From contig JBCAMK010000006.1 of the NCBI GenBank assembly GCA_038503065.1, positions 1,550,001 to 1,614,000 of the forward strand: a stretch of DNA of 64,000 bases, read 5' to 3'. The notes below the pieces were generated by a model. That model did no database searches. It saw only the letters and a program-made list of their open reading frames with translations, and was not told the DNA's origin. Position numbers and translations under genes: made by a program. This document shows positions 39,174 to 51,205 of the stretch, piece after piece. How positions within the stretch are numbered: the first letter of the stretch is position 1; every line of letters begins with the position of its first letter. This DNA comes from Paragyromitra xinjiangensis. Lineage: Eukaryota > Ascomycota > Pezizomycetes > Pezizales > Discinaceae.

Positions 39174-39581
39174 CTAACATTCCGAGTCCTCCCCTGAATC
39201 TATTACAACAGGTTCCGGAATTATAACAACTTTTTTCTTTGGTCTGCCGCGCGGTTTACCAGTTCCTGCTGCTGACCCAGAGGCGGCTTTTGATTTTCCA
39301 GATGATGTTGTAGAACTTGCAGCTTTTGCAGCTTTTGCAGCCGCCTTCTGTTCTTCAACTCGTTCTCTTTCTTCCCAAACTCCTATCAAGACTTGAGGCG
39401 TTCCTGTAAAACGGATGACTGGGTTGGCCGCATTACCGGCTTCCTGGAAACATGGAGGTACGAGGAGGTGTCTAGTAAGATGGTGCAGGATGGCAGTAAG
39501 ATTGCATGTCTTTCTACCTCGGGACACATATACCAACCCAGTTACTAATAAACCAACCCAGACTCTATTTTCCCGCCACAA
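39174..39581 (-). pseudogene. Possible C-terminal fragment with AT-hook
   Basis: An open minus frame ends in FTGTPQVLIGVWEERERVEEQKAAAKAAKAA, a Ser/Gly/Lys stretch and an AT-hook-like GKPRGRPKKK followed by an acidic tail (IDSGEDSEC). It has the amino-acid texture of a real protein end, but no N-terminal part or domain is recognisable upstream. I do not recognise it. It may be the tail of a decayed transposase or a chromatin protein. It overlaps the start of the opposite-strand fragment. Confidence 0.35.
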
Positions 39582-39864
39582 CGGAGGACGCTACGCTGAA
39601 TCGAGCACTTCAAATCTCGAAAGAGGACCTCAAAGGCGGTCATTTCACAGCAGAAGATAAGGCCCATCTATTTGCGTTAGACCTCGATGACTACCGCAGA
39701 CGACTCAGCACAGCACGCAATCAGTTAGCGTGCTCGAGGATGATATGCCACCTGAAGGAATGAGGAAGCGTAAAAGGGCTGCAGTTGGTGATGAAGACTC
39801 GGACAGAGACTTTGAGGAAGAAGAAGTGGAGGAGATTGGGGAAAATGAGAGGGGGGAGGGGTGA
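39530..39864 (+). pseudogene. Possible coding fragment, frame broken
   Basis: A plus-strand frame reads ATLNRALQISKEDLKGGHFTAEDKAHLFALD and stays protein-like to about 39720. The sense then continues in another frame as VLEDDMPPEGMRKRKRAA with an acidic tail to a stop at 39862-39864. No clean intron joins the two frames, so a frameshift or pseudogene is likely. The family is not recognised. Confidence 0.35.
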
Positions 39865-42051
39865 CACGGAAGAAATGGGCCCGTGTCGGGGACTCTGAAC
39901 AGCATGCAGAGAAAAACTAGCGTTATTTTATAGGGTCTGGCTTTTGACGTTATTCAAGGAAAGGTTTTGTTATATCGCTTTAGCACTTCCAAAAAACTGT
40001 GTCCTGTCCTCCATGTTATGTCTACTTGTACATTCATCCTAATGGTTTCCAAGCTTCAAGTTGTCTGTCCTCCTCGGTCCTTCAAGCTTCATATGCCTCC
40101 CATCTTATGGTACCTCAGTAGCAACGTTCCTCATCCCACTCAAACTCGCTGAGAGAAACCACCTCCCCCATCACCCTATAGCCACTACTGAGGTACGCGG
40201 TAATATTCGCAGCGTAGTAGGTCCTAACCCAGCTGCAGCCATGCTTTCCGAAACGAAGCTAGATGTCGAAGAGCTCATTATCAATTGTCGAATTTGAAGC
40301 AAGTGCGATAACGAGACTATAAACACGCCTTACGGTGGGGCGGTCCCCAACAACAAAGTCCTCCACATATCTAGGTGCCGAGTTAGTGATCAATTGAGTG
40401 GCGAATTAGGGTTTATGAGTCCTCACACACAATGTCTACCACTACTCCCATGGTCGAAATGGCTGTTTCTTTGGGGCGAGTGGTGGGGGAGATCTTTGTA
40501 GTGGTTGACTTTTACGTCGAGGAATAGGAGTGGTGAATACGCTTCAAAGTTCACTATTGAGCCTACATTACTGGGAAGCCCTTAGTGAGATCGCGTGAAT
40601 TCGACGGACAGCATCAATTTCGAGTTAATATCCCTCTGTAAGACTTCAAGGACAAAGAAAACTCGTATCATTGTACCAATAGTTAGAGCGTAGAATTACA
40701 GCAGTCATGGATAATCACTCGCTTACCACATAGGCTACGGTGTTGTTTTATGAATAGCAGACTTGATTAATTTCTCTACTAGCGAGCTCTAGAGATCAGT
40801 ATATATGCTAAGAAGGCCTTTGTCTCCCGACTACAAAGAACTGACAACTCCCACTGCTTCTGGGTCTCCCTTTGTTCACTACTCCGTTCACACCCGGCCC
40901 TGAATTAGGAAGCCGTTCTCCAACATACGGTGGCTGAGGTAGGGCAATAGTTGTCCAATATAGTTGCGATAACTGGTACCATGTCTGCCTCCACTACTCT
41001 TGTCTGCACATTTTCAGAGCCCCGCACCCCTATGTTCACGACAAACCGATTATTGTAAGTGCACACTGTGAAAGCTATAGTACTACAACTTTTAAGCGGT
41101 CACAGTAGCTAAGCAGTATTAATATGGCTCTCTCTGCACTACCGCCCGCATTTCATGACTCGAGAACAGCGGTCGTTCGCAGACTACCTTACTGAATTAG
41201 TGTGCTAATCGGAGCAACTTCACTACGATTGTGCTGCAGGAGTTACTGCAAGTTCATAATGCTACCAGGGTTTTATTATAGCCGCAGCACAACGATTTCA
41301 TCTTCAAATACCATCTTATTATAAGATAAGGGAATCAATGATTTTGGTGTGGTCCTTTGTCAAAGCGGTAGTGAAGTGGCACTCCATACGAAACGGTTCT
41401 TCAACGGCATTCATTTACTAAAAGGTGTGCTACCATATCTAGAATATATTCTTGTAAAATTATCCTGGCAGCCACCCAGGAATCACTACTTCAAAAAGGT
41501 GCATCACCCATCTAATCCCCACTCAGTTGACAGCAGCGGTGAATTGGCATTTGAAAAATAACTTATCCTAGTCAATCAAATTTGAGAACGAAGCTGTGTC
41601 TCAACTCCCGTTGATCTACGTTCTTTGGCTGGATCATTTCTTGCTGCTGTTGCAAACCCACCCCCATTTTCGGTATTGTAGTTTTGACTTGTGTTTATTT
41701 TTGCGGTGGGAAATAATAATGTAAAGAGAAAACGCACCAAATTTATTTTACGCCATCGTAAATATACCGTACTTCAACAATTTTGCCAGGTCAGAAGCGA
41801 GTGATCGATAGGAAACGCACTGTTACCCGGACTCATGCTTACAAAAAGGCCATCCCACTTAGGGTACAGGGTTGGTTCCATCTTGAGATGGCTGATTGAC
41901 GCGGCGCTCGTTCCCTCTTCCTTCCACAATCATCATTCCGTCGAGCAAATCTCCATCTACAATCTCCATCAATCCATCACTAAGATTCATCCAGTTATCT
42001 CCAGAAAGCATCTAAAATCGTTCTTGAAGTACAGCAAAGTAGAAATTTAAG
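39865..42051. other. Gene-free region, possibly decayed repeat
   Basis: The region is 2.2 kb before RPT2. Frames are interrupted throughout and no domain is visible. The last 150 bp is presumably the RPT2 promoter and leader. Confidence 0.5.
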
Positions 42052-43809
42052 ATGGTAAGCTACTCTTAACTGATCTGGGAGAGATAGCCGGATATCTCCT
42101 TGGATTTGATGCTATTCTCTTTGCATCAAGAGTTTCATTATCCATGAAAGCTTTAGCCGTAAAAACAAGTACTAACAAACTATTATCGAAATAGGGTAGT
42201 GCACAGTCTGGGATGGGTGGCCCTCCCTCCGGGGACCAGAACGATAAGTCCAAGGACCAGAAGGTAACTTCTAAACCCATCTCTGTCATTATTCCCAGCT
42301 TCTCGATTCCTATCAACAGAACTTCCATCGAATAACTTTTCATCGCTCATCATTAGGATTATCTGTGTAACTAACAGCATCTGTAGAAAGAGAAGCCAAA
42401 GTACGAACCTCCGCCACCAACTACTCGTGTTGGGCGCCGCAAGCGCCGCGCCGCCGCTGGACCCGATGCTGCAAGCAAGCTCCCAACGGTCTTCCCTAAT
42501 GCACGATGTAAACTTAAGCTATTACGGATGGAGCGTATCAAGGATCATTTACTTCTCGAGGAGGAGTTCGTGCACAACCAGGAACAACTGCGTCGGAATA
42601 AAGGCGAGAAAGGCGGGCTAGAGCAGAGACAAGAGGAAGAGAGAAGTCGTGTTGATGATATGCGAGGTAGCCCAATGGGGGTAGGGAACCTGGAGGAAAT
42701 GATTGACGATGACCATGCCATCGTCTCCAGTGCGACTGGGCCAGAGTACGTTGCTTTACATGCGGAAAGCTGTGCATCTCGGAAAGTTCATTCATGCTGA
42801 TCTGTTTACTAGATACTACGTCTCTATCATGTCCTTCGTCGACAAGGACCTCCTTGAACCCGGATGCTCCGTCCTGCTCCATCACAAGACTGTCTCGATT
42901 GTCGGTGTTCTTACAGAAGAGTCAGATCCCCTGATCTCGGTCATGAAGCTCGATAAAGCTCCAACTGAGTCTTATGCGGACATCGGTGGCCTAGAGACCC
43001 AGATCCAGGAGGTTCGAGAAGCTGTAGAGCTACCGCTACTTCACCCCGAGCTTTATGAGGAGATGGGAATCAAGCCTCCAAAGGGAGTTATTCTCTATGG
43101 AGCTCCAGGAACTGGAAAAACTCTTCTTGCCAAGGCTGTTGCGAATCAAACATCTGCTACTTTCCTCCGTATCGTCGGTTCTGAGCTTATCCAGAAGTAC
43201 CTTGGTGACGGACCCCGCCTTTGTCGACAAATCTTCCAAGTGGCAGCTGAGCACGCGCCTAGCATTGTCTTTATCGATGAAATTGATGCCATCGGCACCA
43301 AGCGTTATGATTCCACCAGCGGAGGTGAAAGAGAAGTACAAAGGACTATGTTGGAACTTCTGAATCAGTTGGACGGTTTCGACGACCGAGGTGATGTTAA
43401 GGTCATTATGGCGACCAACAAGATCGAAACTTTAGATCCAGCCTTGATTAGACCCGGACGTATTGATCGTAAAATTCTGTTTGAGAACCCGGATCGTAGG
43501 TTCCTCCCAATCATCGCTTTAGTTTGCCCTGGGTTGGTACTAATATCACATGTTACAGAAAACACCAAGCGTAAAATCTTCACCCTCCATACATCAAAAA
43601 TGTCCCTCAGCAATGATGTCGAGCTTGAAGAGTTCATCAACCAGAAAGATGATTTGTCCGGTGCAGACATCAAGGCTATCTGTACCGAGGCTGGTCTTCT
43701 TGCTCTGAGAGAGAGGAGGATGAGGGTGCAAATGGCAGACTTTAGAACTGCTCGGGAGAGAGTCCTAAAGACCAAGAGTGAGGGTGAGCCTGAGGGATTA
43801 TACTTGTAG
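42052..43809 (+). CDS. RPT2: 26S proteasome regulatory ATPase Rpt2
   Basis: This base-ring AAA ATPase unfolds substrates and opens the 20S gate. Exons 42052-42054, 42195-42263, 42387-42745, 42813-43495 and 43559-43809 give 454 residues. The first coding exon is only the ATG; it joins to GSAQSGMGG, creating the N-myristoylation signal known for Rpt2 (Gly2, Ser6). Then come [16 protein letters not shown], the coiled coil [20 protein letters not shown], Walker A GAPGTGKT (about 239-246), the pore loop region, Walker B IVFIDEID (about 295-302), the arginine finger region [23 protein letters not shown] and the C-terminal HbYX motif LYL that docks into the 20S ring. All splice joins keep the frame and match the family. 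Confidence 0.96.
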
Positions 43810-44094
43810 GCATGGGGTTAGGCATAGAAGTACAGACTAAAGAAGACGTGGTGGGCCTGATGAGTGTTTGTCTTTGGGTAATTCATTCTGTTGTGTATCA
43901 TAGCTCTCTCGTTAAATCTCTCTAGGGTTTGCATTTCGGTATGACCCAGTATCATGTGAACTCACGGCATACATATGAAGAGTGTACAGCTACACGAATC
44001 GCAGTGATTGCCCCGAATGATATTATTTACAAGATGAGTCGTAAAGGATATAACGCCATAAAAGTTCATTGTACAGATAACTTTTGGGCTTTGT
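43810..44094. terminator. Convergent 3' region RPT2 / NIP7
   Basis: Only 285 bp separate the two stop codons, so 3' UTRs probably abut or overlap. No clear poly(A) signal was assigned. Confidence 0.4.
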
Positions 44095-44748
44095 TTAAAA
44101 CAATGTGTCTTCCTACGCAAGTGTTAGATATAAAACTAGAAAAGCCAGGAATGTTGGACATACATCTCTCAGGTACTCGCCAACATCAGCCTGCCTAAAA
44201 GCAGTAATGCTAGTAGGATCTAACCGCCTCACTTCCGCCGTCGATCTTGCCGTTACTCCAAACCCCTAGATGTCAAATCAACATTTCATTCCGTCTCAGC
44301 CAATCCCCCGAATCATTGAACTAACCAAAGGTGTATCATTCATGGAATAGACCACAACCCCTTGATGCTCCGGTGTATCCTCACTAATCCTCCCAACATG
44401 GGCCTTGACGACATTGTTCCCATAAAGATATGGCATCTCCCCATTGGGTTTTACCCAAACCTTATATTTTGCATGCTGGGCAACATGATCGAGTGCCGTA
44501 ACATGAAGCTTAAACTTCCCAGTCTTGGTGAACTTTCCAAGACATGTGCCGAGAGAGAGGAGGTTATCACGGGCCACGGAAGTGGCAAGCTTTGCGATAG
44601 TCTCGCGGACGTAATAGACCCGGTCGCGCTGAATACGGAAGCAATGTGGGTCGTCAGGGCGGTCTATTAGGTGAGTGATGTTTCGGCCAATGTAGTTTGC
44701 AAGCTTTTCGAATAGGCGCTCAGTTTCGACATCGGTAAGGGGACGCAT
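44095..44748 (-). CDS. NIP7: 60S ribosome biogenesis factor Nip7
   Basis: Nip7 binds pre-27S rRNA and is needed for 60S subunit assembly in the nucleolus. Three exons (44748-44326, 44265-44164, 44112-44095) give 180 residues, the usual size. The sequence follows the family from end to end: [105 protein letters not shown], then the PUA domain end [20 protein letters not shown]. The last exon is only 18 nt; reading past the second donor would add a wrong 19-residue tail. It is divergent from PUF6. Confidence 0.96.
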
Positions 44749-45018
44749 GGCTGATTTTGATAATGGAGTGAAACTGGGATGACTTCCGGTGGGTTTGGGA
44801 TCGTTGTCGCGGATTTTTTTCGCAGAGTTGGGTCCGAGCTTTTTGCATGCGGCTCTGCAACGACAGGGTAACAGCCGCTGCACCACGGCTGCCAAGGGTA
44901 TTCTCGAAATTTTCCCGTAGAGATTTGTTTTTCGGTCTCGCAGCATTTTTTTTTATTTGCTGTGCTCTTACTAGCCATTCTCTAATTAATCCTCTTCCGC
45001 CACGAACAAACAACAAAA
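44749..45018. promoter_or_regulatory. Bidirectional promoter NIP7 / PUF6
   Basis: The 270 bp between two divergent start codons must hold both promoters. Both genes act in 60S assembly, so shared control is likely. No single regulatory element was identified with certainty. Confidence 0.65.
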
Positions 45019-47467
45019 ATGGCGGCCCCTAAAAGGAAGCAAGATAAGGCGAGCTATCCTGTTGCTAGCAAGAAACCGAAATTTGGGAAAGAATCAAATA
45101 AGCCAAAGAAGAGCGCTGCGGGCAAAAAGTATTCCGAAACTAAGACCAAAGCACCTGTCACTATTGCAAAACCTTCGCCTAAGCGCACGGCATTGAGTGT
45201 TGAATCCGATAGCGACGAATTGGATGATGGGGATGCCTTTGAGGAAATCAAGGACGACGGGAGTGAGGATGAGAAGGAAAGCGAAGGTGACGAAATGGAT
45301 ATTGAAGAAACGCCAAAGGGAAATTCCGAGGGTGGGGCTGGCTGTGAGTGATTCAAATATTTCGCCTTTTTATATTCCAGTCTAACTTGGGCAAAACTAA
45401 TTCAATTGGCTTTTTGCAGCTTCAAAATCAAAGGAATCACACGCAGAGCAGAAACGTCTTGTAGCAGAACGCAAACAGGCCAAACCGCTCGGAAACATCC
45501 TTATCCGCGGAAAGAAAATCTGGGAACAAATAAGAAGACGACAATTACCTGCCGACGAGCGCAAGAAGTTAATCGACGAACTATCTAAGTTAATCAAGGG
45601 AAATATCAAGGATTTGGTTTTCAAGCACGACGCATCTAGGATTGTACAGACGGCGTTAAAGTATGGGGATAAGCAGACGAAGGAGAATATTGCGTTGGAA
45701 TTGAAGGGAACCTATGTTGCTCTAGCACAGAGTAAGAACCCTTTTCGTGAGAAGTTTATTTGAGCAAAGGATTGTGCGAAATATGATCACTAACTTTCAT
45801 CCCTGAATATAGGCAGCTACGGGAAATACATGGTGGTAAAGATTTGCCATTACGGCTCCCCAGAAACGAAGAAAATGGTGGTCGAAGAGTTCTATGGAAG
45901 CGTCAGAAAACTGATCAAGCACCGCGAGGCGTCTTTCGTTATCGAGGACTGTTTTCGGGAGTATGCTACGCCGGCACAGAAGGCAGCGCTTCTCCGCGAG
46001 TTCTATGGTGTCGAGTTTGCTATCTTCAAGGATTCAAAAGATGTATCAACTTCCTTGAAGGATATTCTAGAAAAGACCCCGGAAAAAAGGGCCGTTATTA
46101 TGAAGAGTCTCTACGACATCATAGCTGCAGTGGTCGAGAAGGGCGCCATATTTTTCAGTATTATACACAAGGCCATGCTGGAGTATATTTTGAACGTTAA
46201 ACCTGGCAGCACAGAAATTACTGAGTTCATTGAGCTGGTAAAAGAGCATGTAGCAGAAATTGCATTCACAAAGGACGGTACCCAGGTAGTTATGCGATGT
46301 CTGGCCCTGGGAACCGCAAAAGTAAGAAACCCTCCCTTCAACTGTTAGCGCTATATATTGATGTCAGGTAGGACCGAAAAGCTATGATAAAATCTCTAAA
46401 ACCCGTTACTCCGCAACTCGCAGCAAATGAAACCGGTTACCTGGTTCTCTTGGCCATCTTTGAAGTCGTAGATGATACAGTTCTCGTAGCCAAGAGCTTG
46501 TTGCCCGAGTTTCAGCAACATATTTTAGATCTCGCAACTGACAAATTTGGGCGGATCCCACTGCTATACCCATTCGCTGGGCGTAAGCCTAGACTTCTCC
46601 CACCATCGGCGCTTCCCATTCTTCAAGAGCTCGACCAACTTCGCCAGGCGACCAGGTAGATTCATGAACACCGTGCATTCCGCTACCCCCTAGCAAGAAT
46701 TGGCGAAGGCTAATATTCCACCTCTCATCCAGTAAAAAAGATCCCGAAACTCGACAGGCAGAGCTGAGAAGCCACTTTTCACCCGTTCTGATAGAGGGCG
46801 TGGTCGGGCATGCCGAAGAATTAAGCACAGATTCCTTCGGTTGTCAATTTGTGTCGGAGGTTCTACTAGGTGCCTCAGGTAAGACCATAATTCTCGCTTA
46901 TAGACGCGCTTCGCTCGGATTTTTCTCCCCCACAAGCCAACATGGAAATACATGGCCGGAATAAGCTTTTTGTGAGCTAACCAGAAGATTGCTCTCGCTA
47001 GGCAACAAATCTGCTGCGCTAGACAAGATCGCTGATCAAGCTGCTGGCGACCCAACAACTGAAGGCCATACCGTCGGTACCGCATTTGGCGGACGGATGT
47101 TGAAGACACTGGTAGCAGGCGGTCACTACAACTCCAAGGCGAAGAAAGTTGATCGTATGTTCCGCCCCTTCCCCCTGTTTTTTTCTTTTTTCAGGAAATA
47201 ACCTAACAAAACTACCGGCAACTTCCAGTTGTTGAACCCCCCATTGGCTTCCACAACCTCCTCTATCCTAAAATCAAGCCCCATCTCCTATCTTGGGCAA
47301 CCGGTGTGGGGTCATTCGTTGTCGTCGGACTTCTCGAAGCCGATGGGTTCGAGCACAAGTCCGATTTAATCAAAGAGTTGAAAGAGAAGAAGAACATTGC
47401 AAAGCTGAAGAGCGCAGCCGAGGGAGGGAATAAGGGTTCAGCCGTAATTTTGGAGGCGCTCAAGTAA
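45019..47467 (+). CDS. PUF6: Pumilio-family ribosome biogenesis protein Puf6
   Basis: Puf6 is a nucleolar PUF protein in 60S assembly, in yeast also a translational repressor. Seven exons (45019-45343, 45420-45731, 45813-46321, 46372-46655, 46733-46878, 47002-47154, 47229-47467) give 655 residues, matching the family. The N-terminus is Lys-rich then acidic (DELDDGDAFEEIKDDG). Pumilio repeats follow: FKHDASRIVQTALKYG, SSYGKYMVVKICHYG, EASFVIEDCFREYA, IFFSIIHKAMLEYI, KDGTQVVMRCLALGTAK-DRKAMIKSLK, then ANETGYLVLLAIFEVVDDT and DKFGRIPLLYPFAGR. The C-terminal half has FGGRMLKTLVAGGHYNSK and VEPPIGFHNLLYPKI. Exon 6 is set to start after CGCTAG because the nearer acceptor leads to a stop. Confidence 0.95.
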
Positions 47468-49714
47468 ATTGTGCTTCGACGGTTAAAGGCGATCGCTGTT
47501 TGTAGAAAAATATCATTTTGATGCCAGCCGTTTAGGGAATGTGAGATGTACAACTGTCAACGCATTGCAGCTTCGCGGGTTCCAGGAGCGAATTTTGCCG
47601 CGCCCAGATACCAACCACCTAGCTACTCCACTACTTATCTCTCTGTACTCTACATGGCTTCTTTCCTTCTTTTAGGAATTGGCGGTGAATAATCCCGTAC
47701 CATCCTATCCAGTGGCTACATGTGTTTACACAACATCCCTCCCTGTTAGCGGCTGCGAGCCCACTGCGGTTTTTGGTAAAATGCGCACAATACGTGGAAA
47801 GAATACTTCCGGTAATGGTAGTAGAAGTGCCTTTCTAACCTTTTCTGGCCTCGATCTAGGTTCCCTTTCGTTTTGAGGTTGGTATATGAAATTCACTGGA
47901 ACCAACAACCCTAGCTACAAACGTGCACGTGCCAGTTTTGGAACATAAACACCGGGTATTGTTTCCCGGGCAACATCCATCAGAGATGATAGGCATACTA
48001 TTTGTGTGCGAAGCAGCTCTTCCAAACAAAACCCCATTAAAAAATTCTAACGCAACTCACAGAGCACAACAGGACACTAGCTATGTCCATGCAGGGGTGT
48101 TTTCTTCAGATCAACAAGATGTAGCGAGTGATAGCTAGTGAATGGGTGAGAAGCAGCAAGCAAAACAAACATCAACAAGATTAAGTGTCTTACAATTGAT
48201 GGGTACGGACTCATTATGCCGAACTAGCGAGTGAAGTCTATTGGTCATTAGCAAGTGGATTAAAGCCTAATCCACCTTGACTAAGCACCATCTAAGAATC
48301 AAGAAAGCCACGTGATCAACCTAACCAATAGAAACCCAATCCACCATCGTATGATGCTCTCCAATTCCAGGAACCTGATAAGCTAGAGAATAAGTCATCT
48401 TCTCCCCTTACAGGAGCACTTTTTACTGTGATACCCTGCGCACAAAAAGGTGAAACCCTTATATACTCACTACCTTGTTGGGTTTTTACTTAAACCTTAC
48501 TTCTCAGGTTTCAAGCTTTGTTCTCGCACGGCTCAAGAGGACGCGTAGGCCTGGTTCTGAGAATGAACTCAGACTCGACAGTCTCTGCAAAACCGCTCGA
48601 CTCTAACCACTAGGATGTGGAATATCCCAATCACAGCATAAGGCAACATAAAGTCCCAGGCACCTAGTGCTTACGAGAGAGAGCCCGTTTTATTACCTTT
48701 TTCCACTCTAAAAAAGTGAAGGGTGAGATAGGCTTAAATAAGGTTTAAATGGGGCGTCGAAGGAAAAAAGCCTGCTAGAGGCTTATTTATTCTCTTTAGC
48801 GATATTGCCGATGTGCAGCCACACCCGGCATCGGTTCCGTGCAGTCACATTAGCCTGTTCCGAGTACGTAACCGACATTGGTTCCAACTTCCCAAGCCTC
48901 GGTACAGGTAACACGGAACCATGATCCTTGTATGCTGCGGCAGGTGCTGCTTAAGCCAAGCTTTCCGGCCCGGGTTCCCAATACCCAGGAACGGAATTGT
49001 AGTAGGGACTACTCCAGCATGAGAATCTATATGATTTAATGGTTCCATTGTGCATGAAACTTTTTTGGTATCCGGATCTCATAGATGACTGCTTTCTGTA
49101 CCTTCTGTGGGAATGTTGCGGGAAAGCATGGGTCAAAGTATGTTGATGATAGCTAGGCAAAAAGCGCTCGATATAATTTCAAAATGGAAGAAGCAAAATA
49201 AAATAAATAATTAGATATTAGGGGTGTTAAATAATGATTCCCGGTTCGCTATAGTCTTCTTCACCGGGAAATACACCTCCAACCTAAGTTACTCCCCCTT
49301 TTGCTTGCTTAATCAGTGATGATCAAGTGCTCAAGACAAATCTCGACCCACTAGCAGTATCGAATAAAGATGAAACAAAAAAAGCCAACTCGTGAAAAAA
49401 GGGAAAAGCCATCAAAATAAACCTGTCCGAAACGTCATCGCCGCGTTGCTATGCCTCATAAATGAGCGAATGAACCTCCTGTCAAACGCACCCATTCCCC
49501 TGTCTTTTTAATACAAATCATGATGAACGCCGTCCATGTAAAGGAGAGTAAGAAAGAAATATAAAAGTATGTTGTGTCGTAAAACGTTGCAATTCTTTGC
49601 AATGAAGCTATGACCATGAGCCTTATCGGTTCACTGTTTTGGTCCTCCAAAAATAATTCAAAAAAAGGCCGCCGAAAGAAAATGAAACTAAAAAGAAAAA
49701 GGAATTAAATCTCC
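47468..49714. other. Intergenic region containing a SINE-like unit
   Basis: The region is 2.2 kb with no protein gene. It holds a tRNA-derived element on the minus strand (about 48420-48622) and an 8-bp hairpin GTGGATTA/TAATCCAC at 48255-48275. Confidence 0.55.
48420..48622 (-). mobile_element. tRNA-derived SINE-like element
   Basis: The minus strand has an A-box-like TCCTAGTGGTTAGAGTCG (48615-48598) and, about 30 nt on, a T-arm CTGAGTTCATTCTCAG (48572-48557) with a 5-bp stem and B-box-like GTTCATTCTC. The A-box resembles tRNA-Glu (TCTAGTGGTTAGGAT). The flanking 7-nt ends do not pair, so it is not a working tRNA. A tRNA-unrelated stretch follows towards 48420. No poly(A) or target duplication was defined, so the ends are approximate. 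Confidence 0.55.
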
Positions 49715-51205
49715 TTATTTGTTTTTACCCCCCGAATCGGCACCCATCGAAGCAGAGTTTCTCGGGCCTTTGTCCTTTTTTTGCAGCTTCTTTCCTTTAC
49801 CCTTTGTGGACTTTCTCTCAGGTGATTCAGAGTCAGAGCTCGAGGGCCGCAGAATTTGGTCCTCTGGGACAGGGTGTGCCTCAGAAGAACCAACTTTTCC
49901 ACGGCCGGGGTTCCGCCCGTCCCTCACGTTCCCCGACTGTGCAACCCATACACCATCAAACGACGGCGAAGTCGGGTCTGATATCGGTCTGCGCTCACGG
50001 CTGGGCGGTAAATTTGTTGCATATGATGGAGCCGGGAACTGAAGCCCTTCAAGTCCGCCATTTGGGATGGCAATATCTAGGGCGTATATCGGGTCGGGAG
50101 TAGCGGATGAATCGAAGATTGGGGGAGTTCCTGGAGCACTGACTGGAGAGCCATGGAAACCCATGGCATTTGGATCGCGTCGGCGGGGAAGAAGTTGGCC
50201 AACTTCAGCTGCGTGGGACAGTCGATGGGTGTGAAGAAGGGAGAGATCCCCTTGAGCTGATTCCGGCAATGGGCGGTGGATCTGAGATGGGAGTGAAGGC
50301 GAAGAATATGTTGCCAACAACCCTGGCCCTGAATATCGTGGGTGGGGTGTGCGTTCAAGGCTAGAGTCAGATTCCCGAGACGACTCTTCCGAAACTTCAT
50401 TCTCGTCAACGGATGGCAGGCTCTTCGAGAGATGGCTTCCAGGGGGGCTTGGTGTTCTGCTGGAGCTTCGCTGGGCGCCCTTGTGTTGATCATAACTAGA
50501 CAGCGAATGTCTCCCCTCCAACTTCGCAAGAGTATCAGCGTCAGGAAGAGTTGCCGTAGATTTCCCAGATTGTTGCCATGGAACCTCATGCCCCATGAAG
50601 GCCGTCACCTTTTCGGTCGAAGGTGTGCGTGTAATGGGCGGCGTAGGAGCTAGTGAAGATGCGCTTGAACGAACTGAGGCTCCTCCTAGCTGATTTGAAG
50701 GTGGCAGCTGCATGTAGGGGCTAGGTTGGTAAACCATTGGCCGAGTTCCCTTCATTGAAGGAGCAGGAGAAGACGATGTTGAACCATGACCTTGCGCGAA
50801 CCTTGGGCTTGGTGGGCCTTGGCCACGTGAATTTGTGCTAGATGCGTCGGATGCTACGAGAGTAACTTGGCTCTGAGTATAGCGAGCGGGCGTATTGGGT
50901 CGGGAAATCACAATCCCCTCCACTTCCAATCCTGCTTCCAGAGCCTTGATCCCAAACGGAATCTCATCCGTCTTCAACTGAAGAACGTTGCGGCTCCCCC
51001 GGACAGATTCCAGATGAGATTTCCTTGCCTCAGCTTCCTTAGTGAACTTCTTGATTCGTAGTTTGTCGTATATCAGTTTACAACAACCGCCGAGGAGAGT
51101 CAATACCATCCCAATGGCCAAAACCTACACCTTCACGTCAGCAGATTCCACGAAAGCCGAAATCGAAACGTAACAAACCATGATCATCTTCTCCCATAAC
51201 TGCAT
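49715..51205 (-). CDS. Membrane-anchored fungal protein with long disordered tail
   Basis: Two exons (51205-51179, 51124-49715) give 478 residues. The 27-nt first exon encodes MQLWEKMIM and joins across a 54-nt intron to VLAIGMVLTLLGGCCKLIYDKL, a single hydrophobic segment at the N-terminus. A conserved basic stretch follows (RIKKFTKEAEARKSHLES, NVLQLKTDEIPFGIKALEAG, EGIVISRPNTPARY). The remaining 380 residues are Ser/Pro/Gly-rich and probably disordered, with many SP and TP sites and a Lys-rich end (KGKGKKLQKKDKG). I recall similar N-termini in other Pezizomycotina but no known function. Topology with the tail in the cytosol is inference. Confidence 0.75.

Noticed and set aside
43929..44198. 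89-codon plus frame downstream of RPT2
   Set aside because: Antisense to the 3' exons of NIP7, which are supported by conserved sequence.
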